Shown: positions 25,587 to 34,735 of the stretch, piece after piece | How the letters are laid out: each line of letters begins with the position of its first letter | How positions within the stretch are numbered: the stretch's first letter is position 1 | Assembly (NCBI GenBank): GCA_021772135.1 | Contig: JADYXQ010000219.1 | Location: forward strand, 1 to 48,153 | Reading direction: 5' to 3' | From: Candidatus Obscuribacter sp. | GTDB taxonomy: Bacteria; Cyanobacteriota; Vampirovibrionia; Obscuribacterales; Obscuribacteraceae | Length of the DNA: 48,153 bases | Position numbers and translations under genes: made by a program | Notes under the pieces: model-generated | What the model was told of the DNA's origin: nothing | What the model saw: only the letters and a program-made list of their open reading frames with translations | The model's database searches: none

Positions 25587-26459
25587 ATGTCGCTTTCGCA
25601 CAATGTTGCCGCAACTGAAACCGGTACAGAGCCTATCAATCTCCACCATCTGCTGGCGGCCTGTGCCAAGCTGGCATCGTACAGCGGCCGCGGCATGACT
25701 TCAAAGCAAGATATTTTAGTTGAGCTTTATCAGGCCCCTGTCGGCAGTGGTATCACTTTTCTTTGCACCGCCGGTGAGCAAAAAGATCTGGTGGCTGTGC
25801 CCGCTAAAGCAAGCTCGGTGGTCAATACACTGCGCAATGTGGTGGTGGGCACTGGTAAAACGAGACTATGCATCGTAGAACATTTTTTGTGCGCGGCTAC
25901 TCTCTGGGGGCTCGACGATCTTTATGTCATGGTAGACGGGCCTGAAATGCCCCTGGCCGACGGTAGCGCCCAGTTCTGGATTGAACTTTTTGAAAGTGCC
26001 GGCATTGGGCGCAAGACAATTGTCAGCGATATCACTTTACCTGAAGTGGTATCAGTAAATAAAGGTGATCGCTCTATTTTAGCAGTGCCTGCCGATAGTT
26101 TTTCAGTGACATATCTCATGGATTGGAAGCATCCAAAAATTGGCCAGGTATGGAAAAGCTGGAACCAGACTGAAGATATCAAAGAGGTTTATGCGGCACG
26201 CACTTTCGGTATGCTCAAAGACCATGAAATGCTCGGTCTTGTAAATGATGTGGTGAGCATCACCGAGGACGATTTCACCATGCCCCTGCGCTCCCCCGAT
26301 GAGCCTGTGCGGCATAAATTGCTTGATTTAATCGGTGACCTGGCTCTTTGCGGCATTAATCCGATGCGTATCAAGGCTCGGTTTATCAGCACCAAAGCCG
26401 GCCATGAGCTCGATGTTGAAATGGCCAAAAAATTGCAAGTGTTGCTCGGTCAACAATAG
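25587..26459 (+). CDS. lpxC: UDP-3-O-acyl-N-acetylglucosamine deacetylase
   Basis: Zinc amidase that performs the committed step of lipid A synthesis. The zinc ligands are visible as His99 (CIVEHFLCA, with Glu98 as general base), His243 and Asp247 (VRHKLLDLIGD), and the catalytic His273 stands in KAGHELD. VDGPEMPLADGSA and AARTFGML are also family signatures. The usual N-terminal SGVGLHSG is SGRGMTSK here, so the His is missing. It follows lpxD with no gap (TAAATG), so translation is coupled. lpxA, lpxB and fabZ are not in the window. An N-terminal extension of about 25 residues precedes the domain. Confidence 0.93.
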   Translation: MSLSHNVAATETGTEPINLHHLLAACAKLASYSGRGMTSKQDILVELYQAPVGSGITFLCTAGEQKDLVAVPAKASSVVNTLRNVVVGTGKTRLCIVEHFLCAATLWGLDDLYVMVDGPEMPLADGSAQFWIELFESAGIGRKTIVSDITLPEVVSVNKGDRSILAVPADSFSVTYLMDWKHPKIGQVWKSWNQTEDIKEVYAARTFGMLKDHEMLGLVNDVVSITEDDFTMPLRSPDEPVRHKLLDLIGDLALCGINPMRIKARFISTKAGHELDVEMAKKLQVLLGQQ

Positions 26460-26467
26460 AGGTGAGG

Positions 26468-27919
26468 ATGTTCAAGTTCAATCTGGCTCTGGCACTATCG
26501 CTTGTATTAACAGCGGCACCGGTCAATGCCGGTGAAACCATTGTCGCAGGTGGTTCGCAGGGCATATCGCTCACTGTTTACAATCAAAATTTTGGTCTGG
26601 TCAAAGATACTCGCAACATCGATCTTGTCAGCGGCATCAATTATTTGCGCTTCGAAGATGTTGCTGCCGCGATTGACCCAACTTCGGTCAGCTTTAGCTC
26701 AATCACCGCACCTAACTCAGTGGTGGTGCGCGAACAAAATTATCAATATGACCTCATGGATGTAGGCACCATTCTTTCTAAGTCGGTAGGCAAAGAGATA
26801 AAAATTCGCCAGTACACCGGCGGCGGTGTGCATGAAGTGAGCGGTACTCTTTTAAATCAGCCTGTAGTTACCGTGGCTGACAGCAACGGTAATTTGTCTA
26901 CCCGTACCCAGAGCATTGTGCTTAAGACCGCCTCAGGAATTGTTGTTGGACCGGCCGGTGAAGTAGAGCTGGCGGCACTACCTGCGGGCCTTGTATCTAA
27001 ACCTTCTTTGTTGTGGAAGCTCGAGTCTGATAAAGCCGGCCCGCAAAAAACAGAAATCAGCTATCAAACTCAGGGCTTGAACTGGAAATGCGATTATGTG
27101 GCGGTGGTCAATGCCGATGATAGCGTGTCTGATTTAACCAGCTGGGTGACCCTCGATAATAAATCAGGGGCCACCTATAAAAACGCGGCGCTTAAGCTCA
27201 TTGCCGGTGATGTGCACAAAGTGCAAAACCAGCCGCAGCGGCAGGCTATGCGCATGTTTAAAAGCATGGCTGCTTCCTCACCACAGTTTACTGAGCAGTC
27301 ATTTGCGGAGTATCACCTCTATGCTCTGGCGGGAAAAGCCGATTTAAATAATAACGAAACTAAGCAGTTGACACTGTTTAATGCCAGCGAAGTGCCGGTG
27401 AAAAAACTGTTTGTTTTTGATTCTGGTGCTCCGGTTTATTACGGCGGTTTTAATCCGGGACAAAATAATCCAGGCAAAATCAACGTCAAACTGGAAATGG
27501 CCAATACCAAAGAGAACAATCTTGGTATGCCCATGCCCAAAGGCAAGGTGCGGGTCTACAAAAAAGATAAAGATGGAGCCATGCAATTTGTCGGCGAAGA
27601 TCTTATTGATCACACTCCTAAAGACGAAAAAGTGCGTATTTATCTTGGCAATGCTTTTGACATTGTCGGCGAACGCAAGCAATTAAGCCAACAACAAGTC
27701 AATGCGCGAGTACAGAAATTATCTTATGAGATCTCCATTCGCAATCACAAAGAAACTCCAGTCACCGTCAATTGCATCGAGCATAGCGGTGGCGATTGGA
27801 AAATTACATCATCGAGCCAGCCCTATATCAAGAAAGATGCACATACTTTTGAATTTGCGGTAAAAGTTCCCGCCGATGGCGAAACTAAGGTGACCTATGA
27901 AATTGAAGTGCGCTATTAA
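26468..27919 (+). CDS. Secreted DUF4139 domain protein (first of a tandem pair)
   Basis: A 483-residue exported protein. The signal peptide (MFKFNLALALSLVLTAAPVNA) is cut near residue 21. The mature protein begins with LTVYNQNFGLVKDTR and contains the beta-rich DUF4139 region (about residues 170-480), for example ISYQTQGLNWKCDYVA and NETKQLTLFNAS. Function is unknown; the family is periplasmic or surface-located. ATG 26468 is preferred over GTG 26462 because GAGG lies 5 bases ahead. It follows lpxC by 8 bases and precedes a paralogue by 12, so it is probably part of the envelope operon. Confidence 0.85.
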   Translation: MFKFNLALALSLVLTAAPVNAGETIVAGGSQGISLTVYNQNFGLVKDTRNIDLVSGINYLRFEDVAAAIDPTSVSFSSITAPNSVVVREQNYQYDLMDVGTILSKSVGKEIKIRQYTGGGVHEVSGTLLNQPVVTVADSNGNLSTRTQSIVLKTASGIVVGPAGEVELAALPAGLVSKPSLLWKLESDKAGPQKTEISYQTQGLNWKCDYVAVVNADDSVSDLTSWVTLDNKSGATYKNAALKLIAGDVHKVQNQPQRQAMRMFKSMAASSPQFTEQSFAEYHLYALAGKADLNNNETKQLTLFNASEVPVKKLFVFDSGAPVYYGGFNPGQNNPGKINVKLEMANTKENNLGMPMPKGKVRVYKKDKDGAMQFVGEDLIDHTPKDEKVRIYLGNAFDIVGERKQLSQQQVNARVQKLSYEISIRNHKETPVTVNCIEHSGGDWKITSSSQPYIKKDAHTFEFAVKVPADGETKVTYEIEVRY

Positions 27920-27931
27920 AAGGAGTTTCTC

Positions 27932-29554
27932 TTGTCACTAAAGCCAGTGCTCTATGGCACGCAACTATTATTAGCCTTATCGCTTATTACCTCTGCAACT
28001 GTTGTGGCTGTGCCGGTTCTGGCCAAGGCGAAAGTTGAAGGCGGACCAAAGGGCAAAGTTGAAAAAGTTAAAAGCGACAAAGTAAAAATCGAGAAAGCTG
28101 TTGCTGAAGACAAAATCGAAGTAGAGAGTAATGCCCCTTCAGTGCCAAAGCCTGAAGCGGCTGACATTCCCGTTGTATCAGCTTCTAAACACATAGCGCT
28201 GACAATTTATAATCAAAACTTCGGTCTGATTAAAGATGTGCGCGACATCAATTTGACCAGGGGCATAAATTTTCTGCGTTTCGAAGACGTGGCTGCTGCA
28301 ATAGATCCGACATCAGTTAGCTTTGCTGCTCTGACGAACCCTAATTCGGTGGCTGTGCGCGAACAGAACTATCAATATGATTTAATGGATCAAGCGACAA
28401 TTCTCGCTCGCTCTGTAGGCAAGCAAGTTAAGTTTCGCCAGTTTCTCAGCACAGGCGGTGTACGAGAAATCACCGGCATATTATTGTCATCGCCCCTGGT
28501 GACTGTGGCCGACTCGAACGGTAATTTGCAGCAAAAGTCTCAGTCTATTGTGGTGCAGACGCCCTCAGGCGTCGTGGTGGGCCCGCAAGGCGAGCTGGAA
28601 TTAGCCGAATTGCCCGGTGGTCTGGTGTCCAAGCCATCTTTACTGTGGAAACTTGAGAGTGATAAAAGCGGTGTCGAAGAAAGCGAGATCAGTTATCAAA
28701 CTCAAGGTTTAAACTGGAAATGCGATTATGTAGCTGTGGGTAATGTTGACGACAGCGCCTGTGATTTGACCAGCTGGGTTACTCTTGATAATAAATCAGG
28801 TGCTACCTATAAAGACGCGGCTCTGAAGCTTATGGCCGGCGACGTTCACAAAGTTACCGAAGCCCCTCAACCAGAGATGATGGCTAGAGGCGGTATGGCA
28901 ATGGAAATGGACGCCGCCAAACCACAGTTTCAAGAGCAGAGTTTTGCCGAATATCATTTGTATGCACTGCAAGGTCGTACCGATCTGCACGACAACGAGA
29001 CCAAACAGTTGACCTTGTTTAATGCCAGCAAAGTGCCGACCAAAAAACTTTTTGTTTTCGACAGCAACAATAATCCAATTATCTATGACGGAAGCGGCCA
29101 GCAGAGCCAGAAAGTCAACGTTAAATTGGAAGTGATGAACAGCAAAGAAGATAATTTAGGCTTGCCCATGCCTAAAGGGAAAGTTCGGGTCTATAAAAAA
29201 GACCAGGATGGTGCCTTGCAATTTGTCGGCGAAGATTTAATCGATCACACTGCCAAAGACGAAAAAGTGCGAATCTACCTGGGCGACGCTTTCGACATAG
29301 TTGCTGACCGCAAACAAACCGGACAAACCCAAGTGTCTGATAGAGTGGTGCGTTCCAGTTATTCAATTGAATTTCGCAATCACAAAGAGAGCGAAGTTAC
29401 AGTCACCGCTATCGAGCACTCATACGGTGATTGGAAAATTACTGCATCCAGTCAACCCCATATCAAAAAAGATTCGCATACATTCGAATTTGCTGTGAAA
29501 GTGCCTGCCAATGGCTCTGCCACTGTCACTTACACCATTGAAAATCGCAACTAA
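27932..29554 (+). CDS. Secreted DUF4139 domain protein (second of a tandem pair)
   Basis: A 540-residue paralogue of the preceding protein. The shared blocks are nearly identical: YNQNFGL-KD-R, RFEDVAAAIDPTSVSF, REQNYQYDLMD, SYQTQGLNWKCDYVA, NETKQLTLFNAS and GKVRVYKKD-DGA. It differs by a Lys/Val/Glu-rich segment of about 50 residues (about 33-80) between the signal peptide and the domain. The start is TTG at 27932 with AGGAG 6 bases upstream. The pair looks like a tandem gene duplication followed by divergence of the N-terminus. Function is unknown. It converges on the ROK kinase gene. Confidence 0.85.
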   Translation: MSLKPVLYGTQLLLALSLITSATVVAVPVLAKAKVEGGPKGKVEKVKSDKVKIEKAVAEDKIEVESNAPSVPKPEAADIPVVSASKHIALTIYNQNFGLIKDVRDINLTRGINFLRFEDVAAAIDPTSVSFAALTNPNSVAVREQNYQYDLMDQATILARSVGKQVKFRQFLSTGGVREITGILLSSPLVTVADSNGNLQQKSQSIVVQTPSGVVVGPQGELELAELPGGLVSKPSLLWKLESDKSGVEESEISYQTQGLNWKCDYVAVGNVDDSACDLTSWVTLDNKSGATYKDAALKLMAGDVHKVTEAPQPEMMARGGMAMEMDAAKPQFQEQSFAEYHLYALQGRTDLHDNETKQLTLFNASKVPTKKLFVFDSNNNPIIYDGSGQQSQKVNVKLEVMNSKEDNLGLPMPKGKVRVYKKDQDGALQFVGEDLIDHTAKDEKVRIYLGDAFDIVADRKQTGQTQVSDRVVRSSYSIEFRNHKESEVTVTAIEHSYGDWKITASSQPHIKKDSHTFEFAVKVPANGSATVTYTIENRN

Positions 29555-29565
29555 CTAGCTAATTG

Positions 29566-30579
29566 CTAAACCGGCAACTGCTTCTCAGCTAAACTGTCGA
29601 GCACCAGCTGACCGGCTCCGACGATACCGGCCATGCCACCAAGGTTTGATTTGTGAATTATCAAACTTTCGCCGATTCGAGGCAAGCACCGGTCCGTGAC
29701 CATCTCGTGCAGCAAGCTAAAATCAACACAGTCAGCCAGGCCGCCGGTAATGATGAAAGCATCGGGATCAAGAATGTGAGCCAGATTAACAAGACCGGCA
29801 GCAATATGTTCGTGCCAGCTATCCATCGCTCTTTGGGCGACGATGTCGCCGCTGCGAGCTGCGTCAACGATGTTGTAAGTACTAAGCTTTTCACCCAGGG
29901 CACAAAGTGGCGTTTGATTACTGCTCAAGCCACTCAAAATATCTTTTGCAGTAGCCACAAGTCCGCGGCCCGCTCCGTACGCTTCCCAGCAATCAAAAAG
30001 CCCACATGTGCAAAGCCTTTTGTTGCCCATAGAAATGCGAATGTGACCAATTTCGCCGCCGACCCAGTGGGCGCCGCGAAACAGTTTGCCGTTAATAATT
30101 AGTCCGCCACCAATGCCGGTGCCTAAAGTGACTACTGAAATACAACTGGTATTCATCAGTTCTCGGGAGCTGGCCTCGCCATAAGCGGCTGCGTTGGCAT
30201 CGTTATCCACCAGGGTGGGTAACATGGTTTTCGCTTCCAGTACTTGTTTAAGCGGAGTGCCTGACCAGCCCGGCAGATTACCGGTGGAACCGATAATTTC
30301 ACCGGTGTTGCAATTGACGATTCCGGCAGTGGCAATGCCTACACCCGATAAAACGTAATCATGTTGAAAAGTGCTAATCAGATCAATTACGGCCTGCACA
30401 ATATTCTCGGGGCCGCTGGGAGTGGCTACCTGCATCGGTTCTGAAACAAGTTTGCTGTCCATTACAGCGGCGGCGCGAATCTTTGTGCCACCCAGGTCTA
30501 CGCCTACAGCCGGCATTTTGGTTTTTACAAAGGTGTCTACAGAACTAATGGTTGATGGAGTTTTTTCGTTGTCGTTCAT
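29566..30579 (-). CDS. ROK family sugar kinase (glucokinase-like)
   Basis: Cytoplasmic sugar kinase of the ROK family. It has the ATP-phosphate loop GVDLGGTK (26-33), the catalytic-base region LVDNDANAAAYGE (Asp127), GTGIGGGL (153-160), and the ROK zinc site formed by His179 of EIGH and the cysteines of CTCGLFDC (190, 192, 197). It could phosphorylate glucose, N-acetylglucosamine or N-acetylmannosamine; the sequence alone does not decide. It sits 17 bases downstream of the lptD-like gene on the same strand, an unusual pairing. The pentose phosphate operon further along would be an outlet for glucose-6-phosphate. It has a ~22-residue polar N-terminal extension. Confidence 0.9.
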   Translation of the reverse strand: MNDNEKTPSTISSVDTFVKTKMPAVGVDLGGTKIRAAAVMDSKLVSEPMQVATPSGPENIVQAVIDLISTFQHDYVLSGVGIATAGIVNCNTGEIIGSTGNLPGWSGTPLKQVLEAKTMLPTLVDNDANAAAYGEASSRELMNTSCISVVTLGTGIGGGLIINGKLFRGAHWVGGEIGHIRISMGNKRLCTCGLFDCWEAYGAGRGLVATAKDILSGLSSNQTPLCALGEKLSTYNIVDAARSGDIVAQRAMDSWHEHIAAGLVNLAHILDPDAFIITGGLADCVDFSLLHEMVTDRCLPRIGESLIIHKSNLGGMAGIVGAGQLVLDSLAEKQLPV

Positions 30580-30596
30580 TCTACTTGCACTTTCGC

Positions 30597-32741
30597 CTAG
30601 ATTCCGCCCAGCTGACCGTGGTCTGGTGAGCCTTTAAGTACCAGGCGCTGGAAAGGAATAGGCTGACCATACATCAAATCGAAACCAAAGCGGTTGATGC
30701 CCTGAATCATGTTACGGGTGAGGAGTACCTTAAAGTCAGGTGGGCCGATGGCGGCCGAGACGCTCTTTTGAAAAGGCAGTTTGCTGTCGAAGCTATAACC
30801 GTAACCGCCGCCAAGAGTGAGCCATTTGTTGATCTTGACGTCGCCTTGAATATTGGCCGATTTAGAACCCTGCAAGAACTGGTCGAAGAGGAAGGGTGAA
30901 CTACCTCTCACAGCAGATTGAGTGTAGTTTGTATTGAGATTGAAGCGATTGGCTTTAATAAGAATACTTGGGCCAATTTGCCCCATCAGTCTGGAGTCGC
31001 CGCTGGAATATCCGCTGGCGGCCAGGCCGCCGAAGAAGTAACCCTTAGCACCATACTTTTCATTGCCTACAGAGAAGACCGGCTGAGAAACTATGGACAT
31101 TTGTTCTGTAATTCTAAAGGCGCTGGTTTTGACGGTATTGGTGGTGGTGCCGCCGAAAAGCGCTGCAAAGGCAGGGCTGGTGTTAATCAATTGCGGATTA
31201 TCTTGTGCCCAACCGGCTGCGCTTCGGAAGTTGACGCTTGATAGATAAGGCACTTCAAATGGCACAGCATAGTTATGCACTGCTTCTGCCATCAAGCGTG
31301 CTCGTCTATAACCATACATTCCGTCTTCCAGGAACCTATTAATACCGGCATGAAATTTTGTGTTAGGCGAGAGTTTGGTTTTAAAATCGGCTACCAGCAT
31401 ATTGCTTACCGAACCATAAGCTATGTTACTACTCAATTTCTTATTGCTGAAGCCAACTTGACCCGAAAGTCCGAGGCCACTGCCTGTGTCATTGCCTGGA
31501 GTTCTGCCGCCTAACTGCACCATCGGTGCCCAGTGAAATTTACCGGTTTTACCCATGGACGAGTTGAAGCTCGGGCCAATATTAACGCCGCCGCTCTGCA
31601 TGTTCGAGCTGATCATCGGCGTAACAGGAAACATGATGTTGTTTTCCTGGCCAGTGGTAGCGATAAATTTAGGAATTGGAATAGTGAATTTGTTGAAGAC
31701 CATACGGCCGCCAAGAACAGTCAGGTTGCCGTTCTCTTTGTATTTTTCGTAAGTCATTTTCCGGGCTTTGAAAACAAAACTTCCTTTTTCAGGAAGATAA
31801 GCATCGGGGTGGTTCAACTTATCGGCGATGTCGGTTGTGGCGCTGAGAGGCCCAAACATCATGTTTTTGCCGATGTGGAACGGCTTCGGTGTTTCCAGGG
31901 TACCGTTTCTGAAAATCATGCCGCCTTTAACGCCATAGGCGCCACGGGCAATTACTTGAGTACCATTGAGTTCAGTGTCTGGCTTGGTAATCAGATATTC
32001 GTCAGAATCGACCTTGAATTTAAAAGCGCTACCCAGGGTCAACTGACCATTGCGCAAAATTTTGACGTGACCCCGAGCATCAACAATGTTGGTGTTCTGA
32101 TCATAGAGAATCATGTCGGCTTCGAGCTTAGAATTTTGCCCACCGATAATGGCTACGGCATTACCCGTGCCAAGAAAAGTATTTTTCTCCTGGTCGTACT
32201 CAGTGTCATCAGCGACAATCTGAATGGTGCCTCTGAGGGTGGTGTCCTCACTGATGGCAGCGTCCATTTCACTCAGAACTAAGTCGTCCGCAGTAGCGGT
32301 GGCTTCTAAGGTCGGGGCATTGTGAGCGTCTTCAGCTGAAATTCTGCTTGGTGCGTCTTTGTCAATTTGCGGAACTTCGGATTGCAGCCCACTTCTACCC
32401 TTGTCTTCGTTTGAAGAATTGGCTGCCGGCGCACCGGATTCGGTGCTTGCATTCATGCCGGAATCGCTAGATTCGACTACATCAGTTTGTGGCGCTGTAG
32501 TGGTAGCTGCTTTTGTTTGCGCTGGAGCTGCGGCTTTAGGCTGCGCGGTGCGAGCCGGTTTGCTCTGGGCTGGTAATTCATTCTGGTCGATTCGGGGAGT
32601 CAGCGGCAGAAGCAATGTGCCCGAAGGTTTGCTGTTGCTGGCGGCCGAAGCCACCGTCGGTAAAGCGAAATTCGAAATCAGCAGCAGCGATAAACTCACT
32701 GCCATCATTCTAAGAGTTTTACGATCGGTGCCTTGATTCAT
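30597..32741 (-). CDS. lptD: LPS assembly outer membrane protein, LptD/OstA-like
   Basis: Outer membrane LPS translocon candidate. It has a signal peptide (MAVSLSLLLISNFALPTVASA), a long Ala/Pro/Thr/Ser-rich linker (about 30-160), and an OstA/LptA-type beta-jellyroll (about 170-290) with IQIVADDTEYDQEKNTFLGTG, EADMILYD and VDARGHVKIL. A large beta-strand region follows to the C-terminus with alternating aromatic and polar residues. Length is about 714 residues. The C-terminal barrel is divergent, as in cyanobacterial LptD, so subunit identity is inferred from architecture and from the envelope genes nearby. I chose ATG 32741, which has CAGG 6 bases upstream; GTG 32768 and ATG 32765 are upstream options without a ribosome site. 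Confidence 0.82.
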   Translation of the reverse strand: MNQGTDRKTLRMMAVSLSLLLISNFALPTVASAASNSKPSGTLLLPLTPRIDQNELPAQSKPARTAQPKAAAPAQTKAATTTAPQTDVVESSDSGMNASTESGAPAANSSNEDKGRSGLQSEVPQIDKDAPSRISAEDAHNAPTLEATATADDLVLSEMDAAISEDTTLRGTIQIVADDTEYDQEKNTFLGTGNAVAIIGGQNSKLEADMILYDQNTNIVDARGHVKILRNGQLTLGSAFKFKVDSDEYLITKPDTELNGTQVIARGAYGVKGGMIFRNGTLETPKPFHIGKNMMFGPLSATTDIADKLNHPDAYLPEKGSFVFKARKMTYEKYKENGNLTVLGGRMVFNKFTIPIPKFIATTGQENNIMFPVTPMISSNMQSGGVNIGPSFNSSMGKTGKFHWAPMVQLGGRTPGNDTGSGLGLSGQVGFSNKKLSSNIAYGSVSNMLVADFKTKLSPNTKFHAGINRFLEDGMYGYRRARLMAEAVHNYAVPFEVPYLSSVNFRSAAGWAQDNPQLINTSPAFAALFGGTTTNTVKTSAFRITEQMSIVSQPVFSVGNEKYGAKGYFFGGLAASGYSSGDSRLMGQIGPSILIKANRFNLNTNYTQSAVRGSSPFLFDQFLQGSKSANIQGDVKINKWLTLGGGYGYSFDSKLPFQKSVSAAIGPPDFKVLLTRNMIQGINRFGFDLMYGQPIPFQRLVLKGSPDHGQLGGI

Positions 32742-32768
32742 AGAAACCTGTTTCTTGAGCAGCATCAC

Positions 32769-33158
32769 TTTGTATGATTACCTTGTCACTACTGCATGAG
32801 ACGCACGAATTAGCAGACGCGTTCCCGCCTATTGTCGCAGCAAAACCAATTCTCTTTATTACTTCCAGCCAATGATTAAGATACCCGAAGCGATGGTTAT
32901 AGCTTATTAAAGGTGGTTCTGACAACCCGGATGTCATGGGAGCTGCGGTGATTTTGCGCAAGCAGGCAAATTAGCGGTTGTGACAAGCTATTTAGAGCCA
33001 GCGAAATGGCAGACTGGGGTTACTACGGCGCTATCGCCGAAAATATTCGGCACTTTTGCCTGCAAATTCAGTCTAAGCCGAAAAGTGATTAAGCTTGTTT
33101 AAAGTTTGATTTTCCCGTCTGTTTGTGAGTGAATGAAAATATTTAGTAGAGCGCGTCC
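32769..33158. other. Intergenic region between lptD and the alcohol dehydrogenase gene
   Basis: This divergent spacer of about 390 bases holds the promoters of lptD (minus) and the adh-SCP2-pfkB operon (plus). I see no convincing gene in it. One inverted repeat, GCCGAA-AATA-TTCGGC at 33036-33051, is a possible operator, about 108 bases upstream of the adh start. No clear -35/-10 pair could be assigned. Confidence 0.5.
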
Positions 33159-34322
33159 ATGAACCCATTTGTCTTTCACACTCCTACAAGGGTGTATTTC
33201 GGTGAAACTTCGGCCGCTTCTTGTGGAGACTTTATCCATGACCTGGGCGGCTCTCGCGTGCTTTTGGTATCCGATGCATATCTGGAAAAGAGCGGCATGC
33301 TCAATCCAATCATCGAAAGCATTACTACTGCCACCGGCAACCCACCACTGCTTTTTACCGACGTTCCGTCAGATTCGGACATTGCCGTCGTCAATCGGGC
33401 CAGCGCCATGGCCCGCGCCAATAAGTGCGATGCTCTGGTGGCCGTAGGCGGCGGGTCTGTCATCGATACGGCGAAAGTAGTAAATATTTGCCTCACCTTC
33501 GGTGGCGAACTGATGGAATATCAGGGCCTCAATATAATTGATCGTCCCCTCTTGCCATTAATAGCGGTGCCCACCACTGCTGGTACCGGCGCTGAAGTGT
33601 CGTTTGTAGCCATGGTCAAAGATCATGAGGAAGGCAAAAAACTGATGTTCGGCAGCCCATATCTGGCGCCCAATATGGCAGTGCTCGACCCTCTTTTAAT
33701 CGTTTCGCTGCCTGCTAAATTAACGGCCGCCACAGGAATCGATGCGGTTACTCACGGCATTGAATGTTTTGTAGCATCAGGGACAAATTCTGTTTTTACC
33801 GACGCCCTTTGTCTCGAAGCCCTGCGATTGCTTTTTGAATTTTTGCCTCAGGCAACCGCCGACGGAAACAATCTTGAGGCTCGCGGCGCTACTCTGGCAG
33901 CCAGTTGCATGGCCGGGGTGGCTTTTACAAATTCGGGAGTGGGTATTACTCACGCACTGGCCCACGCTCTGGGAGCCAAATATGGCACCCACCATGGAAT
34001 GACTAATGGTGTCTTGCTCACTCACGGCATGAATTTCAACCTCCAAGCCACGGCCGGTCAATATGCGCGCATAGCGCGTTTCCTCTACTTTTCCAGTAGC
34101 GGAGACGACCTTGAACAAGCACAGATTCTTGTTGATAAAGTTGAAGGCTTACTCAAAGAACTTAAACTTCCTCGTACTCTGCGCGAGCTGGGCATACCCG
34201 AGTTGACTGCTGATAATCTTAAAGAACTGGTGGATATGGCCGGCTCGGATCCTGCAATAATGTTTAATCCGAAAGAGGCATCTGAAGATGACCTTCTACA
34301 AATTCTGAAAGGGGCATATTGA
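33159..34322 (+). CDS. Iron-containing alcohol dehydrogenase
   Basis: Group III (Fe-dependent) NAD(P) alcohol dehydrogenase. It has the dinucleotide-binding GGGSVIDTAK (97-106) and metal ligands Asp195, His199, His265 and His279 in GIDAVTHGIE and ITHALAHALGAKYGTHHG; the spacing agrees with FucO. The GTGAE segment (143-147) is also conserved. The substrate may be a short alcohol, diol or lactaldehyde. Length of 387 residues is standard. The stop codon overlaps the next start (TGATG), so this is the first gene of a coupled three-gene operon with an SCP2 protein and a PfkB kinase. The ribosome site is weak. Confidence 0.93.
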   Translation: MNPFVFHTPTRVYFGETSAASCGDFIHDLGGSRVLLVSDAYLEKSGMLNPIIESITTATGNPPLLFTDVPSDSDIAVVNRASAMARANKCDALVAVGGGSVIDTAKVVNICLTFGGELMEYQGLNIIDRPLLPLIAVPTTAGTGAEVSFVAMVKDHEEGKKLMFGSPYLAPNMAVLDPLLIVSLPAKLTAATGIDAVTHGIECFVASGTNSVFTDALCLEALRLLFEFLPQATADGNNLEARGATLAASCMAGVAFTNSGVGITHALAHALGAKYGTHHGMTNGVLLTHGMNFNLQATAGQYARIARFLYFSSSGDDLEQAQILVDKVEGLLKELKLPRTLRELGIPELTADNLKELVDMAGSDPAIMFNPKEASEDDLLQILKGAY

Positions 34323-34735
34323 TGGCTGTCTTTGCCGATACCGATGAGTTGCATCAAATTATGGCCGACCTTTGGACGGCTATAAAAAGTGATGATCAAA
34401 TGGCCGCACCTCTTTTATCGTCTCGCTTGATTGTTACCTTCCATTATCGTGAGCCTGATGGACGGCTCACTGTTGATTGTTCCGACGGCAAAGAAATGGT
34501 TATTACTGCCGGCGAATGCGACCGCAAACCGGTGGTGGAAATGTTTATGAAATCGAGCGTGGCCCACGAATTTTGGCTCGGCAAAGTCAATGTGCCCATG
34601 GCCTTGATACAAGGAAAAATTGTAGCTAAGGGCCCAGTTAATAAGGCTTTGGCCCTATTGCCGGCAATCAAACCGGCTTATGGTCTTTATCCTTCAATTA
34701 TTGAAAAGAACGGCCTTAAGGTTTCAACTACATAG
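34322..34735 (+). CDS. SCP2 sterol-transfer-like domain protein
   Basis: A 137-residue protein that looks like a free-standing SCP2 (sterol carrier protein 2) fold: VTFHYREPDGRLTVDCSDG, then DRKPVVEMFMKSSVAHEFWLGKVNVPMALIQGKI, where the last stretch matches the common F-x-x-G-K-x-x-x-x-A-x-x-x-G-x-x-x-x-x-G pattern. SCP2 domains bind lipids or other hydrophobic ligands. ATG 34322 overlaps the stop of the alcohol dehydrogenase by one base; an in-frame TTG at 34319 is less likely. The pfkB gene begins on the base after its stop. The ligand and role in the operon are unknown. Confidence 0.75.
   Translation: MAVFADTDELHQIMADLWTAIKSDDQMAAPLLSSRLIVTFHYREPDGRLTVDCSDGKEMVITAGECDRKPVVEMFMKSSVAHEFWLGKVNVPMALIQGKIVAKGPVNKALALLPAIKPAYGLYPSIIEKNGLKVSTT

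Noticed and set aside
31533..32282. 249-codon plus-strand frame inside lptD
   Set aside because: It is antisense to the lptD-like gene, with no ribosome site and no recognisable domain.
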